64,000 nucleotides of DNA, from assembly GCA_016713425.1 (NCBI GenBank), contig JADJPE010000005.1, positions 1,178,001 to 1,242,000 of the forward strand, read 5' to 3'. Of the stretch, positions 8,690-18,166 are shown piece after piece. Under the pieces are notes generated by a model. That model was not told the origin of the DNA, did no database searches, and was given only the letters and a program-made list of their open reading frames with translations. Source of the stretch: Deltaproteobacteria bacterium. GTDB taxonomy: Bacteria; Myxococcota; Kuafuiibacteriia; Kuafuiibacteriales; Kuafuiibacteriaceae. Numbering within the stretch: position 1 is the stretch's first letter; the number at the start of each line of letters is the position of its first letter. A program made the position numbers and the translations under genes.

Positions 8690-9045
8690 CGAAGGCGAAC
8701 ACGGCGGAGCCCCTTTACATCGCCAACCGAGGCGCCCATCGCCCGTCACACGAGGGCGTGATCCTGTTCTTCGAGCGCGCGGGCGGAGAGTGGCTCGAGT
8801 GACCTATACCGAGAACTGGAACGCCGCGCAGAACGAGAAATCCGCGCGCAGCCACGGGCGCGACCCACGAATGTCCAGGACCAGATCGTTCGTCAGCGAG
8901 GCTTCAAGGTACTTCGAACCGAAAGCGAGGAGATCATCGAGTTCCAGCATCAGCCCAACAAGTGTTCCCGTCCATACCGAGTCGTCGCCCTGCGGAAGAA
9001 CATCTCGGTCATGAAAGGAGAGGATTTTCTCGCTTGTTTGAGGTC
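8690..9045 (+). pseudogene. Remnant of an IS1380-type (DDE) transposase
   Basis: No single frame stays open, but consecutive pieces read as the C-terminal half of a transposase. One frame (from about 8707 to a TGA at 8800-8802) gives LYIANRGAHRPSHEG, resembling the LYxVNRPGNxPSHxGA region. A second frame (from about 8772 on) gives VQDQIVRQRGFKVLR followed by CSRPYRVVALRKNISVMKGE, matching the conserved YRxVVxRKNLSVxxGE segment. The two frames are out of register and contain stops, so the element is dead. The similarity ends ten bases before the stop codon of the next, oppositely oriented gene. The rest of the 620-base gap (8432-8689) holds no gene I can recognise. Confidence 0.6.
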
Positions 9046-9054
9046 TAGCCCAAC

Positions 9055-12000
9055 TCAAGGCGCGGGGGCACCTTTGGGCACGACATCAACACACTCGATG
9101 TTGCTCACGTCGATGACGTCGATGTCTCCCGTTTTCGAGGACGGCAGGGCACGCCCAAGGCCAGGATGATAGCCAGGGTAGTCCGTGAGCTTCGTTCCCG
9201 GCGGACAGACGATCACGGTCGGTCTGCCTTCGTGATGCACGATGTCGAGGCACTCGAGCAGCCGCGTTCGATCCTTGACACGCGCTTTGGCCATCGCACG
9301 GCATTGCGCCACGGCGAGAACGACGTGGAGGCCATGAAGATGCGAAGTCCCTTGGGGATTCGGTATCGGACTGATGAAGTTGAGGATTCGACCCCCCGCG
9401 AGGAGGTAGACCGTGCGCTTTTCGTCGCCGCGACCCACGCGAATGTCATATCGCAAGGTTGTCATGAGCTCCGGAGAAGCGCCGCTTGGATCAGCCAGCG
9501 CGTCCCAGCCGCCCGGGTCTTCGAGATCGAAGACGCGGGTGGCGGTGCCCCGCTTTTGGCCTGTCTCGTCCGTCTCTTCAATGAGGGCATCGAGGACCGC
9601 CTTGTCTTGTATCCCGATGCCGAGATTCCCAACAAAGACTGGACTCGACCCCGAAAGCAGGAAATCTCGCGTAAGCACGGGGCATCCCGCGCAGTTGAGC
9701 AAGACGACGGGACGGCGTCGGCGGTCGAGGTGTTCCGCCGCATCGTTCGACTTGAGGACTTGAGGTCCCGATGGTCCAAACTTCTCGTACTTCTGTTGCT
9801 CGGTCAGCGCATCAAACTGGGGATCGGTGACATAGACGTTTCCGCCCGAGAAGGCGCTCGACGCACTCGTGGCCGCTTTTCCCACGATCGCGCCCGCCGC
9901 CCCCACGACCCAAAAATCCCCCGTATTGATCGGCTTATCGATGCGAGATCGGATCTGCCCGAGCATCGCCAAGAAGCTGGGTACGAACTCCTTTGCCTCA
10001 AACTCGATCTTGGATGGGCTATCGGCCATCACGGTGAGAAACACATTCGGGGGAAGCTGCTTGGTGACCGGACGTCTTGCGCTCGGCTGCTTCTCCGACG
10101 CAGGTTCTTCGGAGGCGGCTCGAAGTTCATTCGCATCCGAGGTCGTGTGCGAGACCGCGAGCACCGTAACATCAGCGAATTCGGGGGAGCTCGCGAGCGC
10201 CTCGACTTTGTGCCAGAGATTCACGCCGATCAGGTGAACGACCAGATTTTTTCCTTCCCGCTTGGCGCGCTCGAATCCTTGGACCAGCGCGTCCTCCGTG
10301 TTCGATGCCAGTTCTTCCGGCGACGCCGAAGCCACGCCTTGGATGCCAAGAGTTCGGTGCGCAATGCTTCGCACAAGCTCACCTGACGGGGAGTCGAGCC
10401 AACATGCGACGATGTCGGGCCCCTTCGCCCCGCGCTTAATCATCGCATCGAACAGCGGGATGACATCGAAGAGCGGGATGAAGTTGCCCACGACAACCGC
10501 GTTTTCGAATGCGGGCTCTTGCCCAATCGGGCTGGCTTGGTCGTAGAGTTTCGCCGTCGGCGTCAGACGACCCAGTTTGTCCAAGATCGTTGGAAGATTC
10601 CCCGTGTTGGTCCGGCCGGGATCTGCTTCCGTCTTCGTCCCCTCGGGCCAGCGCGGAACTAGGTCGTACATACGCTGGAGACACTCCAGGTCAGTCGTCG
10701 TGAACCCCGGGCATTCGGGCCAAAGCGCGGCGAACTCCGGCCGGGCGTTGAGGCGTTCGACGATGTCTTCGTACGTCGTTCCGGGGGACGAACCGAGCAT
10801 CTCATGGGCACACAGAATGGCGGGAATCAAATGAGGCTCTTCGCCTCCGTTGTTCGAGAGCGCGGGATGCTTCTGAAGCATGTCCGCGAGCCACTTCTTG
10901 GTCATGTTCGGGAACTTCGGCTCGAGCACGCGCCGCACTTCCTCGGGCGAATACTGGCCAAGCATCTTCCGCGCCGCCAAGAAGGCGGCCTCGAGCTCTT
11001 CGGGCGCACTCGCGGATGGTGCCTGGACTTCCTTGGATTCTGGCGAGTCCGTGCGGCCATTCAAGTCACGCCGTGCGGCCAAGAGGTAGTCCGAGGCCGA
11101 CGCGAACGGCTCAAGAGACGGGAGATCAAGGTCTTGGTCGCCCGCCTCGGGGCGTAACACGCGCTCCATCTCGCTTCGATGCGTCCATGAACCAGCCTCC
11201 GCGATCGGATAAGCGTCGACGACGTATCCCAAGTCCTGTTCCGCAAGGAAGTTTCGAAGTCTAAGCCGCTGCCAAAACGCACCCGCGGAGTCGTCCCGTC
11301 CGAAGTCCGCCATGCGTTTCCGAACGATCTCGCTCAGCAGATCTATCCGCCGCCAGTGCCGAGGAACGAGCGCGCAGATGGTTTCGAGCATTTCCAGACG
11401 ACGGAGCTCTGCGCTCTGGAATGCATCGCCTGAAGCCAAACACCGTTCCTGGCGAGGGCGGAGCAGCCGGCGGGCACGCAGCGGAAAGTCATGGAGCTCG
11501 CCTTCGCCCACGAGGTCCAAGAGCGTCCTCAGGAGGTTTTCCGGCTTCGATCGATCGATCTGAGCTCTCAGGTTGTGGGGCCTCAGCGCCGATTTATGTT
11601 CAGTGGCCTGCGAGCGTCTGCCCAGATCCTGCGACGTCTGCGACGTCTGCGACGTTTGCGCATTCGGCAGCATCGAGAACCAACGTCGGAGTTCCTCTCG
11701 CTCCTCCTTGGTCACGCGCAGCGCACGTTCGGAGCAGAGCGCTTCGATCGAGGCCGCGTTGTCCTCAAGAATCTCGTCCGCCGAATCGGGCGCCCGTGGT
11801 TCGCATTCGTGGTCTCGACGGAAGAGCGGAACACGCCCCTCCGCCTTGAGCTCCCTGAGAGCAGCGTTGAAGCTGGTTTTCGAAGCGTTCAGAAGGCGGT
11901 CGCGGGTTTCGGGGTCCTGCAGTGTCGCGTTCACGACTCGCGCCCAATGTTCAAAGCTGATGCCATGAAGCGCAGCCAGGCGGCTGACCAACTGCGCGAA

Positions 12001-12978
12001 ACGTTCACCCTCCTCGTATCCAGGCGGCTGAGGTCCAGACGACGCTAGATGTACTGCTGCACACCATGCGAAGAACAGAGTCAGCGCCTCGAAGTCCCAG
12101 ACCATCCCGCGCTCAGCGGTTGGGCTTAGATGCTTGTCGCGAATCTCTCGCATCGACATCGTGAGCATCGATCGACCCGAGCCGGCGAGACGGCCCACGA
12201 TGGACTCATTCTTCCACGCCTCCCGATCGTCGCGGGATGCTTCCTTGAGACACAACATCACCGGCCTAAGACCGCCGCGCTCCAGCATATGCGCCGCCAT
12301 CAAGCCCGCCGCGTCCACGAGGCTGTTCGGCCCCGACTGGTTTCTCAGAAGGCAGGCGGGATCTCGAAATGAGGTGTTCTGCGCCCAGTGGTATCCGTAG
12401 GCACTCTGATAGCCTCGCTCGAGGTCACGCGCGTAGCCGGCCTTGCCTCCTTCGATACCCGAAAGGAGGATCGGGATGAGGCTCTGAGCCTCTTCGCGAC
12501 CAAGGTCGGCGAGGAGCTCCGACCGGACAAGCGCACCAAGCTTTCTCGGGTCGGCCAGGAGGTCGGCCAGGAAGACGGACGGATTCGCGGAGAGTCTTCG
12601 CCCAATCGCCGCCCCAAGCTGTAACAAGAAAGCCTGATCGTCGAAGTGCGGCCCACCACCGCGCTCATGCCGAGAGATATCTTGGCGAAAGGACCGCACA
12701 AACGCCTGAATCGCCGCGTGCTCCTTCCGCTCGAGAAGCTTGCGTGGCCGGCGCTCCGCAACCGCCCTCGGCGACCCAAGCGCAGCCACGGCCGAAGCCC
12801 CGGTGACGTCGGCGCGGTGGTAATCGTCCCCCCCGGCGGCGCTGACTCGCTCATCACCTTTCGACTTCGGTTTCGCACTCGGTTTCGCACTCCGGCGGCG
12901 GCCTTGTCCTTCTGCCAGCGAGGGTGCTCGAGGCCTCGTGGACCGCTTGAAGTCCCCGCAAATTGTCCCGCCCGGCAT
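9055..12978 (-). CDS. Very large protein of unknown function with a Rossmann-like C-terminal half
   Basis: A 1307-residue protein with no family I can name confidently. There is no signal peptide or membrane helix. The first 60 residues are basic and low in complexity. Residues about 80-650 are mainly helical and Arg/Leu/Glu-rich, with a small TSQTSQTSQ repeat. The C-terminal part shows a nucleotide-binding-like motif VVGAAGAIVGKAA (near 1020), then VVLLNCAGCPVLTRDFLLSG and VYLLAGGRILNF (near 1190). This order is weakly reminiscent of the NAD domain of S-adenosylhomocysteine hydrolase, but the sequence is too divergent to assign an activity. The frame is open to a TTG at 13029. I prefer ATG 12978 because AAGGGG lies six bases ahead. 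GC3 and codon use look like the neighbours. Confidence 0.7.
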   Translation of the reverse strand: MPGGTICGDFKRSTRPRAPSLAEGQGRRRSAKPSAKPKSKGDERVSAAGGDDYHRADVTGASAVAALGSPRAVAERRPRKLLERKEHAAIQAFVRSFRQDISRHERGGGPHFDDQAFLLQLGAAIGRRLSANPSVFLADLLADPRKLGALVRSELLADLGREEAQSLIPILLSGIEGGKAGYARDLERGYQSAYGYHWAQNTSFRDPACLLRNQSGPNSLVDAAGLMAAHMLERGGLRPVMLCLKEASRDDREAWKNESIVGRLAGSGRSMLTMSMREIRDKHLSPTAERGMVWDFEALTLFFAWCAAVHLASSGPQPPGYEEGERFAQLVSRLAALHGISFEHWARVVNATLQDPETRDRLLNASKTSFNAALRELKAEGRVPLFRRDHECEPRAPDSADEILEDNAASIEALCSERALRVTKEEREELRRWFSMLPNAQTSQTSQTSQDLGRRSQATEHKSALRPHNLRAQIDRSKPENLLRTLLDLVGEGELHDFPLRARRLLRPRQERCLASGDAFQSAELRRLEMLETICALVPRHWRRIDLLSEIVRKRMADFGRDDSAGAFWQRLRLRNFLAEQDLGYVVDAYPIAEAGSWTHRSEMERVLRPEAGDQDLDLPSLEPFASASDYLLAARRDLNGRTDSPESKEVQAPSASAPEELEAAFLAARKMLGQYSPEEVRRVLEPKFPNMTKKWLADMLQKHPALSNNGGEEPHLIPAILCAHEMLGSSPGTTYEDIVERLNARPEFAALWPECPGFTTTDLECLQRMYDLVPRWPEGTKTEADPGRTNTGNLPTILDKLGRLTPTAKLYDQASPIGQEPAFENAVVVGNFIPLFDVIPLFDAMIKRGAKGPDIVACWLDSPSGELVRSIAHRTLGIQGVASASPEELASNTEDALVQGFERAKREGKNLVVHLIGVNLWHKVEALASSPEFADVTVLAVSHTTSDANELRAASEEPASEKQPSARRPVTKQLPPNVFLTVMADSPSKIEFEAKEFVPSFLAMLGQIRSRIDKPINTGDFWVVGAAGAIVGKAATSASSAFSGGNVYVTDPQFDALTEQQKYEKFGPSGPQVLKSNDAAEHLDRRRRPVVLLNCAGCPVLTRDFLLSGSSPVFVGNLGIGIQDKAVLDALIEETDETGQKRGTATRVFDLEDPGGWDALADPSGASPELMTTLRYDIRVGRGDEKRTVYLLAGGRILNFISPIPNPQGTSHLHGLHVVLAVAQCRAMAKARVKDRTRLLECLDIVHHEGRPTVIVCPPGTKLTDYPGYHPGLGRALPSSKTGDIDVIDVSNIECVDVVPKGAPAP

Positions 12979-13093
12979 TGAGTGCCCCTTATCGGCCAGA
13001 CAGCCGTGCTGGTTTCGTCCGGGCGGCAACTGCGCGAAACGACTGGCTGAACCGGCGGACTGACGAACTTCGCCGACCTAGGACAGGCACACG

Positions 13094-14656
13094 CTACGGG
13101 ACTGAGGTCTGATTCGAAGCCGGCGTCGGCGCCACGCTCTCGTCGATGATGGTGAACTCCACGCGTCGGTTGGCGGCTCGGCCGGCCGCGGTTCGGTTGG
13201 TCGAGATCGGCTGCGCCTCCCCGTAACCCACGGCCTCGAGGCGCGTCGACTCGACGCCCTTGCTTTCTAGATAGGCGCGGACGGATTCCGCACGCTTCTG
13301 GGAAAGCTTCTGATTGGTGTCCTCACTGCCCGCGCTGTCGGTGTGTCCTTCGACGCGAATCTTGGTGATGTCGGGGTGCGCAACGATGACCTTGGCCAAG
13401 TTGTCGAGCAACGCATGCGATCGACGCATGATGACGGCACGGCCCGTCTCGAAATAGACGCGATCAAGGATCTCGAGCTTCTCGCGGTGGATCACGACAA
13501 GCTGACGCCGCGCGCAACCTCGGTTGGCTTCCGTTCCCGCCTCAGTCGGGCAGTTGTCGAGTCGATCGACGATGCCATCACCGTCAGTGTCGGTATCGGG
13601 ACACCCTCGATTCTCGATCGGTCCGGCTTCCATCGGGCAGCGGTCGGAGGTATCCACGACGCCGTCGCTGTCGTTGTCGAGGTCTGGGCAACCATCTTCA
13701 TCGCTGGCGCCGTCCATGTCTTCCGACTCCCGCGGACATTGATCGATCGAGTCAGGAATGCCATCGCCGTCGGTGTCTTTGGGACAGCCGTCGGGCGGTG
13801 AGCCCGCTTCTTGCGGACAGGCGTCGTCGCCATCGGCAACCCCGTCACCGTCAGAATCGCGCACCGGGCAACCGGTTGGCGCGGGACCCGCCTCGTCGGG
13901 GCACTGGTCATCCGCATCGGACACGCCGTCGCGATCGCGATCGGGCGGCGGGCAGCCATCGGGCGGAAGGCCGGACACGGCCGGACAGAGATCGTCAGCG
14001 CCAATGATCCCGTCGCCGTCGTGATCCGATTTGTCGCGACCAAACGCCAAACTCACGCCCAACAAAGCTTCGAAGTGGCTCGTGACCGTGTCTTCGCCCT
14101 CGACCGTGTCGTGAGCGGGAGCAAGCACGTGCCGCCCGTCAATGCGAAGCGCCAGCCCGTCCGCGAAAAAGTACTTGAGACCAAGTCCCCAGTGAAGCTC
14201 GGGGTCCTGATCGGAACCGACAACCTCACCGAGTTTGGAGGACACACCAAGGACGCCACCGCCCGCTTCCAACATCGGGACGATGTCTCCGAGCGGGAGC
14301 TGAAGGATGGCGTGACCACGCACGCCCCAGATCATCGCCGCGCGACCATTCTTCGCAGACGCTGGCGCCAGCATTCCTTCCGCTTCGATGCCCAAGACGG
14401 AAACCGGAAACAGTGAGAGTCGAAGTCCAAACTCAGGTGCGGCCGTCTTGAATGGACGCTGATCTGTGATGTAACCCGAGTACAGCTCGTGATCCTTGGA
14501 CATGAACAGCGCGCCGGCGAACAGCCCAAACTCGAACGGCTCATTGGAGCGCCGCGTCGAGTCAGCGCCCAACGCTACCGATGACATCGTCAGAGCCGAC
14601 AACAGCACGATTCCAGGGACTCTCTTCGCGATCCGCACGGGCGTAGCTTGACCCAT
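13094..14656 (-). CDS. Outer-membrane OmpA-family protein with thrombospondin type-3 repeats
   Basis: An export signal (basic start, then VLLSALTMSSVALGA) is followed by a beta-barrel-like region of about 170 residues with alternating Gly and aromatic strands. Next comes a run of acidic repeats of the DxDxDGxxDxxDxCP type (about 165 residues, roughly six copies), which bind calcium in TSP3 proteins. It ends with an OmpA C-terminal peptidoglycan-binding domain (YFETGRAVI, then RVEGHTDSAGSEDTNQKLSQ and NRRVEF). It probably anchors the outer membrane to the cell wall. The frame extends upstream to 14707; the ATG at 14656 is chosen because it puts the signal peptide near the N-terminus. Neighbours are unrelated and aceK is divergent. 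Confidence 0.85.
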   Translation of the reverse strand: MGQATPVRIAKRVPGIVLLSALTMSSVALGADSTRRSNEPFEFGLFAGALFMSKDHELYSGYITDQRPFKTAAPEFGLRLSLFPVSVLGIEAEGMLAPASAKNGRAAMIWGVRGHAILQLPLGDIVPMLEAGGGVLGVSSKLGEVVGSDQDPELHWGLGLKYFFADGLALRIDGRHVLAPAHDTVEGEDTVTSHFEALLGVSLAFGRDKSDHDGDGIIGADDLCPAVSGLPPDGCPPPDRDRDGVSDADDQCPDEAGPAPTGCPVRDSDGDGVADGDDACPQEAGSPPDGCPKDTDGDGIPDSIDQCPRESEDMDGASDEDGCPDLDNDSDGVVDTSDRCPMEAGPIENRGCPDTDTDGDGIVDRLDNCPTEAGTEANRGCARRQLVVIHREKLEILDRVYFETGRAVIMRRSHALLDNLAKVIVAHPDITKIRVEGHTDSAGSEDTNQKLSQKRAESVRAYLESKGVESTRLEAVGYGEAQPISTNRTAAGRAANRRVEFTIIDESVAPTPASNQTSVP

Positions 14657-14963
14657 TCCGCGGCGGCGTCCAATTCCTGGCCCGCGATTCGTGGCCGCGC
14701 TGAACACAGGATCAAATGATCCGAAGCGTCCGAAGCGTCCGAAGCATCCGGACTATCCAAACGACGCCCATGCGCTCGAATGCGCCAAGCAACCCGATCG
14801 ATCGAACAGCCTTTGCTTCCGGCTGACCACTTCGGCGTCCACGGCGTCCACGGACCTTCGCCCGCCGGGCGCCGTAAGATACAGACACACATGCGCCCAT
14901 GACGTATGGATGATCCGTCAAAGCGACTGGCGCAAACGCCCATCTTTCTATAGACGGCGTCGA
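14657..14963. other. Divergent intergenic region with short direct repeats
   Basis: About 300 bases separate the divergent OmpA-like gene and aceK. A nine-base unit, TCCGAAGCG, is repeated three times at about 14720-14746 (the last copy has one change), and GCGTCCACG-like repeats occur near 14837. Reading frames across the region exist but are Arg/Pro-rich and lack homology. It presumably holds both promoters, though I could not assign elements. Confidence 0.4.
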
Positions 14964-16688
14964 GTGACTGTCGCGTCATCCACCGACCTCATCCTCGACG
15001 CGCTCGACCGCTATCGGGCCGAGTCACGCGACATCGCCCGCAGTGCCAAGCGCTGGTTCGAAGAGCGCGCGTGGGAAGAAGCGCGCCGAGGTCTCGCAGA
15101 ACGACTTCAGCTCTATGGCCGCGTCGTAAAGCGATTGATCGTCGACCTCCAAGAGATGCTGGGAGACAAAGCGCTCGACAAGACGCTCTGGCACGAGGTC
15201 CGCGCCTGCTATTCGCGCGCGATCGCTCACCGAAACGACGAAGAGATCGCCGAGACATTCTTCAACTCGGTGCTGCGTGCGTTGTTTACGACCGTCGGCG
15301 TCGATCCTGACATCGAGTTCGTTTGGTTTGACAATGAGATCCTTCCGTCGGGTGACGAATCACCGATCTACCGAGCATTCTTTCGCACCGACAGCACGCG
15401 CCAGGTCGTTCGCGATGTGTTGACTGCCTACCCATTCAGTCGACCCTATGTGAATGTTGAACTCGACAGTGAGCTGATCGCAAAGCGCATCGACGAGCAT
15501 CTTCTCGGCGCATGGTACCATCCCGATTTCGAATCCATCGAGATGCTCAAACCTGTCTTCTACCGCAACAAAGGCGCCTACCTCATCGGCCGCCTACGTC
15601 GCTCTAGTCGCGTCGTGCCGTTCATCATTGCGCTCCTCAGCGGCGAAGACGGGATCTTCGTGGATGCGGTGCTTCTGAACGAAGATGACGCTTCGACGCT
15701 CTTCAGCTTCACGCGATTCTACTTCTTCGTCGACGCCGATCGACCAAGCGAAGTGATCGGATTCCTTCGAACGATCCTCCCCGTCAAGCCGCTCGCGGAG
15801 CTCTACATTGCCCTCGGGCACACCAAGCACGGAAAGACCGTCCTCTACCGGCAGCTCCATCGGCATCTTCTCCACTCGAGCGATCGATTCTGTCTCGCGC
15901 CCGGGGAAAAGGGTATGGTGATGACTGTCTTCACGCTGCCGTCGTTCGAGCGCGTATTCAAAGTGATCCGCGACGCCTTCGATGCGCCCAAGAATACGTC
16001 ACGCCGCGAGGTCATGAGTCGTTACCGACTCGTCTACGAAAACGACCGCGTCGGCCGCCTCCTCGATGTCCAGGAATTCGAGCACCTCGCCTTCGACCGC
16101 GAGTACTTCGAGCCCGCCCTTTTGGAGGAGCTCGCCCGCTCGGCATCGAGCAGCGTGAAGATCACGGAAGAGCACGTCATCTTCGCCCACCTCTACACGG
16201 AGCGCCGCATCACCCCCCTCAACCTCTATGTTGACGAAGCACCGCCCACTCGAGCCCGGGCGGCGGTGATCGAATACGGAAATGCCATTCGCGACCTTGC
16301 CGCCGCCAACATTTTCCCCGGTGACCTCCTGGTGAAGAACTTCGGTGTCACGAGACATGGACGAGTGGTCTTCTACGACTACGACGAAATCTGCCTCCTG
16401 TCCGAGTGTAGGTTCCGTCCCCTGCCGGCGGACGAGGACGGAGGTCTCGAACCGCAAGGTCCAAGCTTCTACGTCGGTCCGAACGATGTCTTTCCCGAGC
16501 AATTTCGAGCGTTTCTTTGGCGAAAGCCCGAGCTCCGCGCGCTCATGGACGAGGCACACGGTGCCCTATTTACGGTCGAGTTCTGGCGAAATATGCAGAC
16601 ACGCATCGCCGCCGGCGAGTTGATCGACTTCTATCCCTACGGTGAAGCCCGACGTCTTCGAAGGCGCCCCGACCCGGCCTCGATCTGA
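14964..16688 (+). CDS. aceK: Isocitrate dehydrogenase kinase/phosphatase
   Basis: Bifunctional enzyme that phosphorylates and dephosphorylates isocitrate dehydrogenase, directing carbon between the TCA cycle and the glyoxylate bypass. The protein is 574 residues from the GTG at 14964, very close to E. coli AceK (578). The N-terminal regulatory region begins ILDALDRYRAESRDIARSAK. The glycine loop ALGHTKHGKTVLYRQL (near 283) and the catalytic stretch GDLLVKNFGVTRHGRVVFYD (near 450-470), followed by DYDEICLL, are family hallmarks. The frame stays open far upstream (an ATG at 14910 is possible), but homology begins at the chosen GTG. No glyoxylate-bypass genes (aceA, aceB) are adjacent. A hairpin terminator overlaps the stop codon. 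Confidence 0.92.
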   Translation: MTVASSTDLILDALDRYRAESRDIARSAKRWFEERAWEEARRGLAERLQLYGRVVKRLIVDLQEMLGDKALDKTLWHEVRACYSRAIAHRNDEEIAETFFNSVLRALFTTVGVDPDIEFVWFDNEILPSGDESPIYRAFFRTDSTRQVVRDVLTAYPFSRPYVNVELDSELIAKRIDEHLLGAWYHPDFESIEMLKPVFYRNKGAYLIGRLRRSSRVVPFIIALLSGEDGIFVDAVLLNEDDASTLFSFTRFYFFVDADRPSEVIGFLRTILPVKPLAELYIALGHTKHGKTVLYRQLHRHLLHSSDRFCLAPGEKGMVMTVFTLPSFERVFKVIRDAFDAPKNTSRREVMSRYRLVYENDRVGRLLDVQEFEHLAFDREYFEPALLEELARSASSSVKITEEHVIFAHLYTERRITPLNLYVDEAPPTRARAAVIEYGNAIRDLAAANIFPGDLLVKNFGVTRHGRVVFYDYDEICLLSECRFRPLPADEDGGLEPQGPSFYVGPNDVFPEQFRAFLWRKPELRALMDEAHGALFTVEFWRNMQTRIAAGELIDFYPYGEARRLRRRPDPASI

Positions 16689-16697
16689 GGCCCTTTT
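16676..16697 (+). terminator. Rho-independent terminator of aceK
   Basis: A perfect GGCCTC/GAGGCC stem with a five-base loop is followed by CTTTT. The stem includes the aceK stop codon. It separates aceK from the FHA-sigma54 gene 56 bases downstream, which therefore probably has its own promoter. Confidence 0.6.
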
Positions 16698-16753
16698 GGC
16701 ACGCCCTCGATTTCTCGACGTTCCGTTGACCGTTTGGTACGCTCGTCAAACCT

Positions 16754-18124
16754 GTGTCTGAAGACCGAACCACCCCATATCGACCCACCATGGTCCCGGT
16801 CAAATCGCTGAACGTGACCGTTTGCGCCGGACCGGACTCGGGAAAGAGCTACCGCGCGAAAGCCGATCAAATGAGCATCGGGTCCGCAAAGGACAACGAT
16901 CTTGTACTGACCGACGAGACAGTGTCGCGCTACCACCTCGAGCTCCACCATCTCGGCGACGCGATCCGCGTCCAAGACCTCGGCTCCACAAACGGCACCA
17001 CCGTAGCGAACGTTCACCTCGAGCGCGCGACGATCCAAGGCGGAACGGTCCTCACCCTTGGGCGAAGCGAGATCCGCATCGACGGTGGCGAGACCGTCCG
17101 ACTCGAGATCCACGAAGACGACACCTTCGAAGGCGTGCGCGGCCGATCTCCGAGCATGCGAAAGCTGATGGCCACCATTCAGCGGGTTGCCCAGTCGGAT
17201 GCCTCGATCCTTCTCCTCGGCGAAACAGGGGTCGGCAAGGAGGTCATCTCTCAGGCCATCCACGACTCGAGCAAGCGCGCCGATCGCCCGCTCGAGATCG
17301 TCGACTGTGGCGCGCTCTCGCCCACGCTCATCGCGAGCGAACTCTTCGGCCACGAGCGAGGCGCCTTTACGGGCGCCGATCGTCAGCACATCGGCGCCTT
17401 CGAACGGGCCAACGGCGGCACGATCTTCCTCGACGAAATCGGGGAACTCCCGGCGAGCCTCCAAACCGCGCTCCTCGGAGCGCTCGAACGAGGTTCGTTC
17501 CGCCGGGTGGGCGGCTCGCACAACATCGACGTGGATGTTCGCGTCATCGCGGCCACCAACCGCGACCTGCGCGTCGAGGTCAACTCCGGCAACTTTCGCC
17601 AAGACCTGTATTACCGAATTGCGGTGGTGCTTTGCCGGATTCCACCGCTGCGAGAGCGGGTCGAAGACATCCCCATTCTGGTCGAGCACTTCTTGCGCGA
17701 AGCCGGCTTCAACGGAGACGTGGGAGAAATTATCCCGCGCAAGGCGATGGAAGGGCTGCGTGCCCACCGATGGCCCGGGAACGTGCGGGAGCTCCGAAAC
17801 TTTGTCGACGCCGCGCTCGCCATGGGCGAAGCCCCTCCGCTCGACCGGGGAATGTCGGATCCGATCGACGGCGACGTCTCAGGCGCCGGCGGCAGCAGCG
17901 GCGAGTCGCATGCGTCCACCGGTCATTCGATGGTCAACGTCCCGCTGGAGACGCTGCATCTCAACTTCAAGGACGCGCGCGCTGAGGTGATCCGCGAGTT
18001 CGAAGCCGCCTATCTGAAAGAACTCCTCAAACACTACCAACAAAATGTCTCGAAAGCTGCGCACACCTCGGAGATCCACCGATCCTACTTGAACCTCATG
18101 CTCAAGCGCCACAAGCTGCGTTGA
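16754..18124 (+). CDS. FHA-domain sigma-54-dependent transcription activator (module A)
   Basis: Bacterial enhancer-binding protein of 456 residues. The N-terminal FHA domain (about 19-115) has the phosphothreonine-binding signature with SRYHLEL and STNGT. A sigma-54 AAA+ domain follows (about 130-345) with Walker A GETGVGKE, the sigma-54 contact loop GAFTGA (near 205) and Walker B IFLDEIGEL. The C-terminal Fis-type helix-turn-helix ends HRSYLNLMLKRHKLR. All motifs needed for ATP-driven open-complex formation are intact. There is no response-regulator receiver, so the likely input is a phosphothreonine made by a Ser/Thr kinase, most obviously the twin-kinase gene 42 bases downstream. No Shine-Dalgarno precedes the GTG. 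It is a close paralogue of the gene at 32339. Confidence 0.9.
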   Translation: MSEDRTTPYRPTMVPVKSLNVTVCAGPDSGKSYRAKADQMSIGSAKDNDLVLTDETVSRYHLELHHLGDAIRVQDLGSTNGTTVANVHLERATIQGGTVLTLGRSEIRIDGGETVRLEIHEDDTFEGVRGRSPSMRKLMATIQRVAQSDASILLLGETGVGKEVISQAIHDSSKRADRPLEIVDCGALSPTLIASELFGHERGAFTGADRQHIGAFERANGGTIFLDEIGELPASLQTALLGALERGSFRRVGGSHNIDVDVRVIAATNRDLRVEVNSGNFRQDLYYRIAVVLCRIPPLRERVEDIPILVEHFLREAGFNGDVGEIIPRKAMEGLRAHRWPGNVRELRNFVDAALAMGEAPPLDRGMSDPIDGDVSGAGGSSGESHASTGHSMVNVPLETLHLNFKDARAEVIREFEAAYLKELLKHYQQNVSKAAHTSEIHRSYLNLMLKRHKLR

Positions 18125-18166
18125 TCCGCGCATTCGGTGGTAGGCTAAGACATACATAGGCCCCCC

